64,000 bases of DNA from Stenopsyche tienmushanensis (GCA_008973525.1 WACJ01000061.1:1214853-1278852), one strand, 5' to 3'. Shown: positions 1 to 11,889, counted from the stretch's first letter. Notes: a model not told the origin generated them from the sequence alone. Numbers and translations are program-made.

Positions 1-59
1 AACTATTAACAACATCCTTTATGCTTTATCTTTTGACGAGTACAGTCGCGTATTTGCGA

Positions 60-400
60 TCGAATTCCAGTGATTCAGAAAGAGCATTCTTCTACGTTGA
101 CGAATACAGAGGCGGATAGTATTTTGTACGTTGAGTTTGAATATTGTGAATGTGAAACTGAGACGGAAAGAGTGTCTTGCGTAAATCGTCCGATTGTATA
201 GATCAATAACCCAAATGAATCGATTACAAATGTATTATTTATGTTCAAGCGAAGAAACGAACGAATATTGTGTGCTAGCATTAGTGTTTATATATCGATA
301 TACAAGCTTTATACACGCTGCGCGGTCCTGAAAGATAAGTGGATTTATTCGGATGATAAGTGGTGGACATACAAATATAGCATCTACGTTTAAATAATTT
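60..400 (+). repeat. LTR-like dispersed repeat, family L1, copy 1
   Basis: This stretch matches five other blocks in the window (about 14960-15075, 26255-27110, 29400-29710, 30130-30475 and 50090-50460). Shared landmarks are the words GAATTCCAGTGAT, GAGACGGA, AATATTGTGTGCTA, TATACACGCTGCG and GATAAGTGGATTT, in the same order. The layout (a few hundred bp, AATAAA-like words, no coding capacity) suggests a solo long terminal repeat, but I could not define exact ends or a target-site duplication. Confidence 0.6.
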
Positions 401-429
401 TAAAACGAATTCACTACTCAAAGGATTCA

Positions 430-1740
430 TTACGAGAAGGACTTACATATAATCTCTATTGAAAGTCTATTGTATTGTAAAAATCATCTTATGTACTTAA
501 AAATATACACTATTTAACTTGAAGTAAAAAAAACTGTACGTGTAAGTATTTTTTCCAACGCATAATTAATTCGTTGCATACAAAAATAAAGACAGTAATA
601 ACTATTTACGAGATATCGAATCGATCGGTGTCTTCTATGCATTGAGCTATTATTTGCTCATATGATCGATGCGTAAAATCGAAATAATTACTGATCGGCA
701 TTCGGCAAAATGATGATTGCACGATTTCACTGTCGAGTTCGATGCCTTTTTAATTTTCTCTTATCGTGTAGCTGGCAAATAATATAAAATATTATACATT
801 ATTTATGCTTAACGACTTGAGTTTTCTTACGCAATAAAACGTACAAAAATCGAAAGGTCCGGGGTTTCGCATTAATTGCAATGATTGTCCGCATCGAATA
901 GAACCGAATTTGACAACTCACATGATGGTTATTACATTAAAATGCAATTAGGACGAATGAAGAAAATCGATTAAGTCGATTAACTGATCGTTTCATCAGT
1001 TTTTTTGTACTGGGAGAGTGATTGGCATCATTAATTGTTTTAATGCCTAAAGCATAAGATTATATTTTATTTAAAGTGAGGCACAAAAATCATGCAACGA
1101 GCGTATCATTTTATAAAGATAGGCTAAAACAGGCTTATTGACTGAGTTTGATCTATTTTTTTTTAATCAACAAATATATTTAATTACAAAGTATGAAATA
1201 AATGTGTAATTTTTTAATAAAATAACTAAAACTCCTTATTTTCATATCTGTAGAGATTCCCATTGCTTTCAATACTGTCATTTCAATCATTTTTGAGTAA
1301 TTAAAAATGGATACCCAGGTAAAGACCCAGGAAAACTTCCTTATTTAAAATTAGCAGGACCTAACGTTTTCTTTCATGTAGGTTTAATAACGTCATACAG
1401 TGGATTATCTTTAAATATGTCTCTTTAAACACGGAAAAAAATTAAACTGATATCTCTTATACTGTTTGTGTTATTTTTTTTTTTAAATAAGGTAGTTTCC
1501 CTGCCGCACCCGTTACAAATTTTCTACACGTTGTCGAAAAACATTTTTTAGAATGTTTTTATTGAATTATGTGTACTCGAATGTCACAAAATGTAAAGTT
1601 GCAACTACCCTTTGTTATCTAAACGATTTTTTTAAAATTAAAAATGGCAAAATCAACTCGATAAAGTTACGCGATTCGCACCTCTTTCATTACATTACGA
1701 AATTAAGACTTTTGAATTAGGAAATTTGCTTAAAAAATGG
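430..1740. other. gene-free AT-rich stretch
   Basis: No open frame with a recognisable domain is present. Two short matching words (AAATAAGG / CCTTATTT with CCCTGCC nearby) at about 1340-1365 and 1485-1505 face each other and also occur at about 3755-3775 and 26598-26615. They may be the ends of a small transposon relic. Confidence 0.5.
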
Positions 1741-1744
1741 AGAT

Positions 1745-2175
1745 TTGCGTGAAGGGTGTACATTATATCATCAAATGACATCAGGGGACTTGGAATTTGA
1801 AGAACAGGAAAAGATTTTTTTAAATTCAAAGATAAAAGAGTTGTTGTTTGGCGAACAAAATCGAAATGAACGAAATGATCATGCTAAAAAAATATGCACA
1901 GTGGCTATAATTAAACGTGGAGGTGATGATATAGGGCTGATTTGGATGTGACAAGACTGGGAATTTAATATAAATAAACGGAAAAAAATAAATAAAGAAG
2001 GTTACTTGAAAATATTTCAAGAAAATGCACATTTAAGATCTTCGAATATTAGGGCGAAATTTCACATTCCAGGTGATAATAACCCCAAAACTCTGTACCA
2101 ATTTTATAACATAGAAATAGAGGCCTGGTATTTTAAAAAAATGAATTCCCTTCTACAATCTTCAGACTTATAATA
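1745..2175 (+). pseudogene. Tc1-like transposase fragment
   Basis: A degraded piece of a Tc1-family DNA transposon transposase. Reading the plus strand with stops and frame changes gives the order typical of the catalytic core: a Gly-rich segment (GGDDIG), a KEGYLKI segment, an (I)PGDNNPKT segment corresponding to the FQQDNDPKHT region with the second catalytic Asp, and an LLQSSDL segment corresponding to QSPDLNPIEHLW. Stop codons after GLIWM and further downstream show it cannot make a working enzyme. A second, better 3' copy lies at 4540-5040. Confidence 0.7.
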
Positions 2176-3715
2176 CTTCAGACTTCAGACAGATAATGCC
2201 AAAAAATGCATTGCAGTAATATATATGCCAAAAGTTGAAAATTAAATGAAAGTGCCATTTATACGTATATATTTTTTTTACGAATTTGTGTTATTATTTA
2301 AATGTTTGCATTGTGTGATAAGGTTAAAAAGGATATGTTTAACAAGGTGCATATTTTTTAACATCAATAAATCATGAGCTTTATTAAGTTTTTTCACGAA
2401 ATAGGCGTTTCCAAACTTGTTGTCGATAGGGTTCAATGTAAATGATTATTTTACTATACCAGTGATTTATGTTGATTTCTATTTTAAGAAAACGTGTGTC
2501 CCATGACTTATGTGACTCACTGTGTCTGTTATTTTGTCGGTACTACGACCGTAAGGAATGAGTTTTCTTGGTCTTATTGTGCTACTGTTTGACCTAAGTG
2601 CGATTTATTCCAAAAGCACGTGACTGATTCATACCTATGACGTATCACGTTTATTTAGGATGTATCTTAGTCACACTCCACATTGTTCATGACACGTAAC
2701 AACGGAAGATCTCTTATTCTATGCTTGTCGACTTCTTCTGGGTTGTTGGATCGTATGCGATTTTGGCAGGCTGCATTCTTCACGTCAAGCGGCACGAATT
2801 TGAGGTAAAGAGCTGAAGATATAATCTCGTGAGAGCTACCCTCGTCACGTTCTTCCATGTGCAATCACGACGTCCGTTTATAACTTGCGGAATGCATTCT
2901 GTATGAGGAATACACACCTTTTACGAACCGTAGTCGGACCAATTCTGTCTTTTTGCATCTTTGATTACTGTTAATCCTACATCAGAGGCTTTTCAAAGAG
3001 CCGAGGAACGGTATTTTAAGCCTTTAAGAATCCCACTTAACTTGTCTATATCAATTTTTATTACAGCTGCCTTTTTAGAAGCTTTCAACAAGTTCATTTC
3101 AATTTTATCCATGAGAAAATAATTGACCATAAATCCATATTTATTCGTTTTTGAAAAGAATTTGAACGACAAATTATCCTGGGAACCATTGTTCATATTC
3201 CATTTAAATAATTGTATAATAGCAAAGATTTTTGAACGAAGAGTTGTGGCATTAGGTCAATTAGTATAATTTACGATATTAAACGTCATTTTGTATAATT
3301 TTACAATCGATATATAGAGAAAGACTTATAAATTGGGACACATTTTGTTGCCTTAGTTGAAAATAATTGGTTTAAATCGATTTATCTTTTCCGGTTTTGC
3401 TTTGTCCCAGTTTTACACAAATACGAATATAATTGAAAGTAAATGGGTTTTTCCAACATTCAAAAATAACATTTTTATGTAAATATATTTCAAAGCACCA
3501 CAAATCATGTAAGATTGACAGAGAGCTTTTCTTGTAGAGGCAATGTGGTCAATCTTTAAAAGTGCTTGAATTTTCTATCAAGACGACTTTGAAAGCGCCC
3601 TTATTCACATTCACCCACGTTCACTCACTTTGTGTGTATTCACAGAATATAATCCTTCACTATAAATTATGATTAAACCAACCCTAATCTTCCATCGGAC
3701 TATTTAAGTAAAATC
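2176..3715. other. gene-free stretch
   Basis: Only short unrelated open frames (under 70 codons) on both strands, none with a recognisable domain. I see no RNA gene and no clear repeat boundary here. Confidence 0.5.
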
Positions 3716-3739
3716 ATGAAATTAACAGATGGACACTCA

Positions 3740-4080
3740 AGGCAGGGCTCTGGCAGGGAAACTACCTTATTTGAAATAAACACCCGATTTTACTGTTATT
3801 TCGAGAAAGGTGGGGTGGTGCTCATTAGAAAAAGCCTTGAGAAGAAGATTTCTTGTCTCATCCTGTACAAGGCAAATCATATGTGCGCATTGAAATATAT
3901 GTATTATATATTATTGATAAGACAAGTTTAAAAATCATGTATTTTACTTCTGACACCAGTGAAACGTATAATTCAGTCAAATTGAAGAATTTTAGGCGAT
4001 CGTTCGAACTTTGCGAATTTCATTTATATCGACTTGAAATTACTGAACGTATTCTTAAACATTGGCAAGATTATTTTTTT
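3740..4080 (+). repeat. dispersed repeat, also at 26600-26830 and 10305-10365
   Basis: The segment containing TTGTACAAGGCAAATCATATG, the ATGTGCGCATT word and TTCTGACACCAGTGAAA is repeated at about 26618-26790 in the same order, and its TCTGACACCAGTGAAATGTC part again at about 10305. This is an unidentified mobile repeat without coding capacity. Confidence 0.55.
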
Positions 4081-4134
4081 ATTCAAGGCATTTTCCACTT
4101 TCGCATCCGTATGTGAGAACTGGTAGTATGAAAA

Positions 4135-4450
4135 TCTAATATATAAAAATGAATTGGGTTTTGTTCGTTCGAAATGCGCTGCCATACCGTTCATTGGATT
4201 GCGATAAAACTTCGTTCACATATTGCTAAGAAGTTCGCGAGTAACATAGGCGTAGTCTAATATTTAAAAAATAATGTTTATTTGTTCGTATTTAATGTGC
4301 TGTCATACTGTTTATTCGATTACAATAAAACTTTGCCAATTCATTGTTTGCATTTTCTCAAATAATATAGGTATAGTACAATTGACTTATAGTAGATCTT
4401 ATATATAAAAATCAATATTTGTATGTTTGTTCATATTTATAATAAAACCA
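4135..4450 (+). mobile_element. Helitron-like element, tandem 5' modules
   Basis: The element begins with TCTAATATATAAAAATGAAT, which has the TC start and AT-rich leader common in insect Helitrons. It consists of two diverged modules of about 120 bp, starting at 4135 and 4256, plus a partial third at about 4394. Each module contains GCGCTGCCATACCG-like and GATAAAACTT words. No 3' CTAGT terminus is seen here; the copy runs into a Tc1-like relic. The same two-module layout occurs at 29029-29340. Confidence 0.65.
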
Positions 4451-4539
4451 ACAAACGATATTTTTAGAATTATTACTTCTATAGCGGCAATGCGCTGGGT
4501 ATCGGCTAATATAATATAAATGCTTGAATGTTCCAGAAT

Positions 4540-5040
4540 TGATCATTATTTTCTTTTTGTTCTTGAATTTGAAGAACAGGAAAAGACCGGGCCATCCAAA
4601 ATCTACCACGGATGCCGAGAAAAACTTTATTTTATTATTGTTCAAGATAAATCGTCGTCTAACAACTTCTTAAATGGCCGCAAAATATGATGAAACTATA
4701 TAATCTGATGCGTTTGTGACGAATTAAACCAAATTTGATTGTTTTTAAATTCAAACATAAAAGAGTTTTTGTTTGGTGAACAAAAACGGATCATGCTTCA
4801 AAAATATGCACAGTGGCTGTAATTAAATGTGGAGGTGATGATATAGGGCTGATTTGGATGTGACAAGACTGGGAATTTAATAAAAAAATAACGGAAAAAA
4901 TTAAAAAAATTAATTCCCTTCTACAATCTTCAGACTTATCCCCAATCGAGCAATTGTGGGTTAAGATCGATCGAAAAGAAAAAAATGGTTTACCTACTTT
5001 ACCTAATATGCTCTGGAAATTTTCTTTTTGTTCCATATGT
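4540..5040 (+). pseudogene. Tc1-like transposase, 3' fragment
   Basis: A frame-broken Tc1-family transposase remnant on the plus strand. Recognisable blocks are a GGDDIGLIWM segment at about 4830-4862, shared almost exactly with the copy at 1918-1950, and a terminal block reading LLQSSDLSPIEQLW at about 4918-4962 that corresponds to the SPDLNPIEHLW motif around the third catalytic acidic residue. An internal deletion relative to 1745-2175 has removed the middle catalytic block. Stops and frameshifts make it non-functional. Confidence 0.75.
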
Positions 5041-5759
5041 TTTATTAATGTTCAGTCAAAATCTTGTTTGACTACAAAAATAATTTAAAACGATTCTATG
5101 AATTTAAATACATAAAAAATACTCAAAATGTATTAATTTGTCATAAGGTCAATTTAACACCAAAAGGGTAATTTTCTGTTTGAGAATGTATGCATTTTTT
5201 GTGGTGGCAACATTGAGGTTTGAACAAATATTTAAATCTGTCAAAAGTGACAGATGGAAATGCTATTCGAAAGAATGTTCATTTTTTATATTCATGTTTA
5301 TCATTACAGTTCATTTAATGTTGATGTAAAATTATATTGAATGCGTTACTTCAACATAAAATGTTTATATTGACGTATGTGCAAATTTGCAGGTTATGCG
5401 CTCAACACACGTTGGTGCAAGAATAAAAAAATACGGCCAAATCCATTGCGGTATAAATGATTGAATAATTTACGGCCATAATGCATACGGTTCCTAATTA
5501 TTTTTTTCCTTGAATTATAAATTGATATTTGCAATGCAATTTGGATGTGTGATGATCGATATTCGCTGCTCGTTAATAATTGGTGGAAATTTTATTGGCT
5601 GCAAAGAAGTCAGTGAAAGGTGGCCATCCTTGGAGAAAATAAATGATACATTTTTTAATTTGCTCGGGCAGATGGCAATTGATGATAGAATCTGATCCAA
5701 TAAGATATCGAATCAATTTCGCATATTTGACAGGTGAAATGCCCCCGAACATAATGAGC
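5041..5759. other. gene-free stretch
   Basis: No recognisable gene, RNA or repeat. The short overlapping frames around 5510-5760 on both strands have no known domain. Confidence 0.45.
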
Positions 5760-6385
5760 AAGGCGTGAGTCGCTCTTTGGTATAGTGGCGAGCAGCGCCT
5801 AATAAATATGATGTTGCATAAATAAGATCATATTCTCGACTGTGTGATCTTGGTGTCAGTGTTTTCATTCATCGAGCATGACTGCGGGTGTTTCGTAATC
5901 TCGATCAGGTCTTCGATTTTTATTGGAACACCGGAATGCCGTCTGAACGCCCATTTGAATATTTCAGGAGCGGCGAAGTTGGCTTCAGCTCCGGAATACT
6001 AAGCGCCCACCGCAAATGGGTGAGCAAATTCGTTTGAAACAGTTAATCTTCACGCATTACAAGCGGTCAACTGCTCGATGGTAACCGAGACCTCTCTGGG
6101 TCACTTGTACTTACGGTAATAATTTGAGTACGGTATCAAGCAGAAGTTACTTAGGCAACTCAATGCCGAGGAATAGCACTCGGTCTGCATCTAAGACCTT
6201 CGATAACTTGTTTATAAAGAGGGAGGAGAATTCCTTGCTGGCGTTGACCATGTGAACCATTATCGAATCTTAAGGACACTGAGCTGTTATGGAAGGATTT
6301 TGCATTCCGCAGATTGAACGATATGGGCTGAGGTCCTTTTTGAGAGAGGCTGTTGTATCTTAAATTTGAAATCCTACTCCTATTA
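5760..6385 (-). pseudogene. unidentified coding-like relic
   Basis: This block is clearly less AT-rich than its surroundings. Read on the minus strand it gives several long protein-like pieces interrupted by stops and frame changes, for example a piece with VNASKEFSSLFINKLSKVL at about 6150-6240 and one with EIFKWAFRRHSGVPIKIEDL at about 5900-5965. No intron-like junctions are obvious. I do not recognise the family. It could be a decayed processed pseudogene or an internal part of a retroelement. Confidence 0.4.
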
Positions 6386-7787
6386 TAGACCGTAGGAGAC
6401 GCATTGAGAAATATTTAATAAATTAAAATACAAAGTAGCTCGAACAATAGACATTTGTCCGTGTCTACAATTAATTGAGCGCTTAAATGCAAAGCTCACT
6501 GCATTTAAAGCCTATTTATAAAACAAAAATAAGCCTTTGTGGTGATTGCAGTGGATATTCTTATAAATAGTGATGCATTATTTGAATAATTTCTATTAAC
6601 AAGTGGCTTTAACGTCTATGGATACTCCTTAGGCCATACGCGTCTATAGCCGCAAACTTCCTATTTTGACCCTAGTTGTTATATTTTTACATTTCACTCA
6701 TTGCTGACATCTCTGAATGCGTCTGTGATTTGATATGCATTTATGTATATGTTTTTTTACTATATTCAAATATCGTGGCTTGTGGAGAAAAATTTGACAG
6801 TATACTTCGATCATTTGAGCTCACGATCATCATTGGACTAAATATTTTTTTAATTGCTATTTTAATTATGATTTTTCGCCGTGTCATTTGAAGCATATAA
6901 AATATGAATCATTATTTAAATTTGTATGTGTATTAAATACATTTTGTATATAAAAATTATACAAGATCATTGACATTAATAATTACTTTAATTAAATTCA
7001 TGTCATGCTTAGTATTGTGATTTAATTCTAACTCGAATTCAAAATCCAGATTTATTCAGATAGCTGATTCTGGAAAAATCAATATTAAAACGATTAATAA
7101 AGTAGGGTAGGGTGGCGTACGAGTGGCTGATTTGTAAAAAAAAATCAGAGGATAAGGAAGTCCTTTTGATCTCTGAATTATTAGATGTATTAATAATTTG
7201 TTTTTTGATGAATTTGTTCACGTAGTTTTGGTTTATCCCTGTTTTTTTTTTTCTGATTGGGTCTGGTTTTATTCAGTGCTTGTTGTTGTACGTGTGTTGC
7301 TTAATCTGAACTTCCTTTTTGGTTAGGAGATGTTATCTCTAATTCTCTTTCTTTTTATTTTTTGTTCCCCCTTTTTTCCTCCGTCATCCGTTTTAGTGTT
7401 CTTCTTTGTAGATAGCTCTCAGACTATTAATTAATCGTACCTTAGGAAGGCATCTTTACCTGCTTCTTTCTCGTTTTTTAATTGTTCCAATAGCGTTCTC
7501 CTTTGGTCCAAAATTTGAGGTGGGACATCTTCTTATACATACATAGTTTTCAATTTCATGTTTCTTATTTTTCAATATACCTATTTTTCTGATATAGGTA
7601 GTAAACGTTGCAACAATACGTCTTACTTTATTTTCGCTGTATTCGCCCATTCTTCTAATTTTGTCTTAGTACAAACAACATTTAGCTCAACTTTTACTAT
7701 TTGTAAAACGTTTTCCTCTAATTCTTCATAGCCTCTGTTCTTCCTTTACTCCGAATAATATAATATTTCTTTGCCTTATTAGTATTA
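6386..7787. other. gene-free AT-rich stretch
   Basis: No supportable gene, RNA gene or repeat boundary was seen. The only long frames are low-complexity hydrophobic or AT-driven. Confidence 0.45.
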
Positions 7788-8111
7788 TCTAATATATAAA
7801 AAAAACAATGTTTGTTTGTTCGTATTTTATGCGCTGCTATACCGTTTATCCGATTACGATAAAACTTTGCCAACTTATTGTTTGCACTTGCACAAATAAC
7901 ATAGGCATAGTACAAGCATTGTTTGTGTACGCAATTTGTTATGCGAGACGTTTAGCGGATGCACCATGTTGGCGCATATTGGTCTGATGGTTGCTAAAGT
8001 ATATAAGGCATAACAACCGTCGATTTGTTATGTACTTCGACTAATATAATCAAAACACAAACATTTTCTTTCTTTGTGTGGCATTGCAACGCATTCCGGG
8101 TAATCACTAGT
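7788..8111 (+). mobile_element. complete non-autonomous Helitron-like element
   Basis: The most complete member in the window, 324 bp. It starts TCTAATATATAAAA and ends CGGGTAATCACTAGT, matching the TC...CTRRT termini of Helitrons. The base before it is A and a T closes the 3' end, consistent with A/T insertion. The subterminal GCATTGCAACGCATTCCGGG can pair imperfectly as the usual 3' hairpin. It has no coding capacity. Related copies are at 4135, 20448, 24192, 29029, 37213 (minus), 52618 (minus) and 56066 (minus). Confidence 0.75.
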
Positions 8112-9130
8112 ATAAAAATACAAATGGAGTATCTTATTTTCTACATAGTTTTCTTCATTTCAGACAGTCTTCTGGAAACGTGATGGCTACGGTATTTTGG
8201 GACTCGGAAGGTATATTATTGATTGATTTCTTATATGACAGACAGACGATAAATATGGCCTACTACTGCCAGTTGTTAGATGACGCCAAGGCTATTTATC
8301 GCAACAAAAGACTAGCTAACTTAAGTTGGCTTATCCTGTGCTGCGTAACCATAAAGTGGAATATGAAATTGCCGATTACAGAAAGAGGAGAAGGACTCTG
8401 TGCAAAAGTTGACACCACTATCTTCAACAGCCAGAGTCCCTGCAATCCAATATCAGCCGAAGCCCCCTTCAAATTGAGGTTGGATTCGTGGTGGCAATAA
8501 CCTCTCAAGGTAGCTCCTTTGAATTTAGAGTATCCTTCCTCCTCCAACGCACCTCGGGGTGCATGTGGTCTGAAGTCGATCTTTCTGCGGTAACCTCGCC
8601 TCCTCTAGAGAGTGCAGAGTGAAAGGGGTGGGCACCTGGACTCTCTGCGCGAAGCGTTTCTCGTGGGGTTAAAATAACGGTGGAAGACATTATCTATGTG
8701 GCTAGTTCAGGGAAACCCAGAAAAGACTTTCCCTTCGCCTTCCCTTGTCCTTCTACATGACCACTCGCGGCCGCATACAACAGCCGTAACTCGTAATAAA
8801 CTCATCCAGTAATACTGGGAAACTCTTGAACAGCCACCTTACAGTCCAGATTTGGCCCCATGTGACTACCAAATGTTTATAGAGGTATTAGGAGAGCAAC
8901 GATTTCATGACAACGCTGCGGTCGACCAATACGTGTACAACTGATTTTCGGAGCAACCGTCTTCTTTCTTCATTGACGAAATTAAGAAGCTTCTTATCCG
9001 CTGGAATAAATGTATTTCTAATGAAGGAAACTATGTAGAAAAATCACGAATAAATTTGTACATCAGTTTTCCAGGTTTCCAGAAAAACGATATGGTTGTA
9101 TCAATATCAAGCGTGCACATTAACAGCCTG
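8112..9130 (+). pseudogene. rearranged mariner transposase with foreign insert
   Basis: A mariner transposase relic on the plus strand. The first block (about 8182-8320) reads VMATVFWDSEGILLIDF and YCQLLDDAKAIYRNKR, the region just after the first catalytic Asp. The second block (about 8745-9045) contains HSRPHTTAVTRNKL, then LEQPPYSPDLAPCDY with the third catalytic residue, and the C-terminus RWNKCISNEGNYVEK. The HDN-to-HDH change and in-frame stops show it is dead. Between the blocks, roughly 8330-8735, lies a GC-richer insert with no recognisable content. The first 50 bp are an inverted copy of the element's own 3' end. Confidence 0.8.
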
Positions 9131-10565
9131 TTTTAATTGAATTATTGAACATTTGAGGCTCAAGTACTGCTTAATTATTTTACAAATTTACCGCAACTTC
9201 CCGCAAACCGTAAATTTATTTTCTTGCAATCAAGGTAAATTGCTTTACGATGAGCGTCCACCATGGCCAAATGTGTTCAATAATTGCCCAGTGTAAATCG
9301 TGAACGATGGTAATTTGTGCATATTAATTGAATTAAATAATTTTATGGCCCTCAAAACGATTTTTTCGTCGGATGACGCGCGAGGTGCGGACGGGTGTCA
9401 ATGACAAGTGGGCGTTGACGCGCCTAACGCGGCACATGACTCATTGAACCATTATTTTCACCCAATAAAACCACCACCAAAACTAGCATGCGGCAAAAAC
9501 AATTATACGCATGTAAACGATTGTTCGTAGAATATTTTGCTCGAGAAACCGGGTCAAATTTTTAAGGTCGCAAACTATTCGTGTATGGATTTCCGTTGCA
9601 TGCTACGATACTATGATATTTCCTTAATGCCATTTTTTTGTAGATACCTTGACTCGGATCTGGGTAATGATGTGTTTTTTTTTTCCAACTGCGGGATATC
9701 CGAAGAGTGCCTGGATGATGAGCTCTGGTGTCATGCTGATTGCACCGTCTGATACTCCGGGACATCCTCTGCAGATTGCTGTGCCATGTTATAAATAATG
9801 AGTTATGATACTTGCGCAACGTGTCTTGTCCTCTAAATAATGATAATCTCTCATAGATCTTCGTATGATTTGCGATATAACTCCGTTAGCTTTCGAAATC
9901 TTCGCATTTGGCGTTTGTTGTCAAAATTGTGACACCATTGCTCAAAGCACGCAATTTGTCAATTGCGATTGTGACGGAAGACTGTTGTCCTTATTTTTTA
10001 AAATTATTTACTGGATTCAAATTCTAAAAAAGAGCAATAAACTTACAAATGATCATACATAATAACAGTAATATCAATTTCCAATATCTGATTTACATCA
10101 GTATATATTGTACAGAAGTATCCTCTTTTTGAATATCTATATGAAGCAATATTAACAGCACAGAACCTTTTGACATTTGAGCATTCTAGAATCCATGTTT
10201 ATTAAACAATATTCCTATCATCTGAATCAGGAAGAAATAAAGAATCACATGCCTATTTTATTCTAACAAAAACGGATTTACAAATTCCAAAACCCCTTTT
10301 TCTGACACCAGTGAAATGTCCTAATTCAGTCGAATTGAAGGCTTTTGGGTCGCTGTTCACTATTGCTTGTGAATGACTGGATAATGAAGAAGTCTTAGGG
10401 TAGAATGATAGCAAACAGATAGATTTTTTAATATAGATTCATTTAGGTTCATTTTTTTTTTGAATAAGGATAATTAATATTTCCAATGCATAATAGGCAT
10501 ATAACCCTTATCAAGTTTTTACATTTGACATGTGAATTAGACAATGCTTTATATTTTTATACTAA
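9131..10565. other. gene-free stretch
   Basis: No gene is supported. About 9240-9500 is less AT-rich and non-repetitive in this window, with CpG-containing words (for example GACGCGCGAGG). About 9560-9850 has coding-like frames on the minus strand without a recognisable domain. A fragment of the repeat described at 3740-4080 sits at about 10305-10365. Confidence 0.4.
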
Positions 10566-10728
10566 TACAGTCAACCTTTCTATAGCGTCGAGATAGGGAC
10601 CATGCTATAGAAATTTAAGCACCCATATAAAATTAATAAGTGTCTAGTTCGAAGGCGCATTGGCCTTGCGTATTTCACTCGTTGCTTACACTATAAATAA
10701 AGTGGACGCTATTGGAGGGTTGATTGTA
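10566..10728. mobile_element. MITE with TA target duplication, pogo/Tigger-like ends
   Basis: The outer dinucleotides are TA on both sides (10566-10567 and 10727-10728). The ends are inverted repeats: CAGTCAACCTTTCTATAGCG on the left, and on the right GACGCTATTGGAGGGTTGATTG, its imperfect reverse complement. The size is 163 bp including TA, and the interior is non-coding. TA flanks and a CAGT start fit the pogo branch of Tc1/mariner. Confidence 0.65.
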
Positions 10729-10794
10729 CATTTATCAGGGCCTTGCTCATGCTTCTAAATTGTCCGATTTGTTGAACGTACGATGTACGATATT

Positions 10795-11115
10795 GACAGG
10801 GCCGTAACAAGTGCGTGGCAAAGTAAGCGCCCGCCATGGGCGCAACTGGGCTAGGGGCGCAAAACGCAGATTAGCCACCCAATCGAGAATTCCGCATGGT
10901 TTTTATTTTACTTGCCTATTCTACTTTACATGAATCATCTATACTAAGTTGTCTAATCCCTTATTTCTTCGTTATCGCTCAAACATTGTGCAGACCCAGC
11001 CGCCATAAGCCCACATACAATAAAGACAAAAATATTTTCAACCGATTGTAAAATTTAAGCAACCCATCCGATCAGTCGTCTTCGGATAACTTCGCTTTGT
11101 AATGAGAGTTCGTAA
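10795..11115 (+). repeat. dispersed duplication, partner of 13625-13925
   Basis: CAGGGCCGTAACAAG, GGGCGCAACTG, GCAAAACGCAGA, TTTTTATTTTACTTG and the closing AATGAGAGTTCGTAATCG are shared in the same order with 13625-13925. Both copies lie next to fragments of the same mariner (11390-11720 and 14045-14165). The CAGGGCC start resembles some hAT-type termini, but no transposase is visible. Confidence 0.6.
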
Positions 11116-11389
11116 TCGTTCTGTAGACATCTTCGGGTATGGCGTCCGATCGCGAGGCATTCATTCGCCATGTCAGTGATCCGAAAAGCGGACCGGTTAG
11201 ACACAGACCTTTTGGTCACCTCGTCCTCTTTTAGGGTTTTTTACGGTATTTTCGGTGACAAATGAGGTCTCTATTTTACTAAATTTTAGCTAGTTTTTTT
11301 TAGTTTTAAGTTACAAAATCTAGCTAGTTTCTTCTCCGTGCTCAGAGTATAAGTGACCACTTTGGACGTGTGTTCTTTAGGACATGGAT

Positions 11390-11720
11390 ATTAAATTCAA
11401 GTTTTGCATCTTGCTGTGCACTTCTGTTGAGCGGGTTGCTATGAAACATTGCCAAACACTCTATTGAAACATCATCACGATGCTGTTTTTGATCCATTGT
11501 GAGCAAACGCGGCACCTATCTTGTGCACAGCTTTCTCATGTACCAATTTTCAGTCAAAATGCGATATACAGCATTTTTTGAAAGGCTTATCATGTTTGCT
11601 AACTTGCGCACTTACAGTCGACAGTCATCTAATACCATTTTGTTGATTTTCTTCATCATTTCTGGGGTGGTTAGCTTATTTGGTCGATCACTGCGCTGTT
11701 CGTCTTGACAGCTCTTACGG
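11390..11720 (-). pseudogene. mariner transposase N-terminal fragment
   Basis: On the minus strand this reads as the DNA-binding half of a mariner transposase: a DRPNKLTTPEM block (the GRP linker between the two helix-turn-helix units), RKLANMISLSKNAVYRILTE (second helix-turn-helix), then RKLCTR and VPRLLTMDQKQHRDDVSIEC, the conserved VPR-L region. In-frame stops occur at the W/R positions. The catalytic half is not present. The related shorter copy is 14045-14165. Confidence 0.75.
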
Positions 11721-11741
11721 CCTCGTCTAACTTTTCCTTGA

Positions 11742-11825
11742 CCATGATGTATTTACTACAACTCGACTCTAATAATGGGAATATCGATATGAAATATAAT
11801 AGATACGGAGTTCAGAATTCCACAG
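11742..11825 (+). repeat. dispersed repeat R3, partial copy
   Basis: GATGTATTTACTACA, CTCTAATAATGGGAATATCG and TATAATAGATACGG occur in the same order at 63690-63760 and inverted at 44695-44780. This is a partial copy of an uncharacterised non-coding repeat. Confidence 0.65.
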
Positions 11826-11889
11826 GCGCTTCATACCCTCGTTACAGCGCGTTATTCAGGAAAGATTCAGGAAGGATCTGGATATTGTA

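Noticed and set aside
4135..4450. Possible CRISPR-like or satellite array because of repeated 120-bp units
   Set aside because: The units are diverged Helitron modules without spacers or cas genes, and occur as dispersed copies in a eukaryotic genome.
8330..8735. tRNA or rRNA fragment in the GC-richer insert of the mariner relic
   Set aside because: I could not fold a cloverleaf and recognised no rRNA core sequence.
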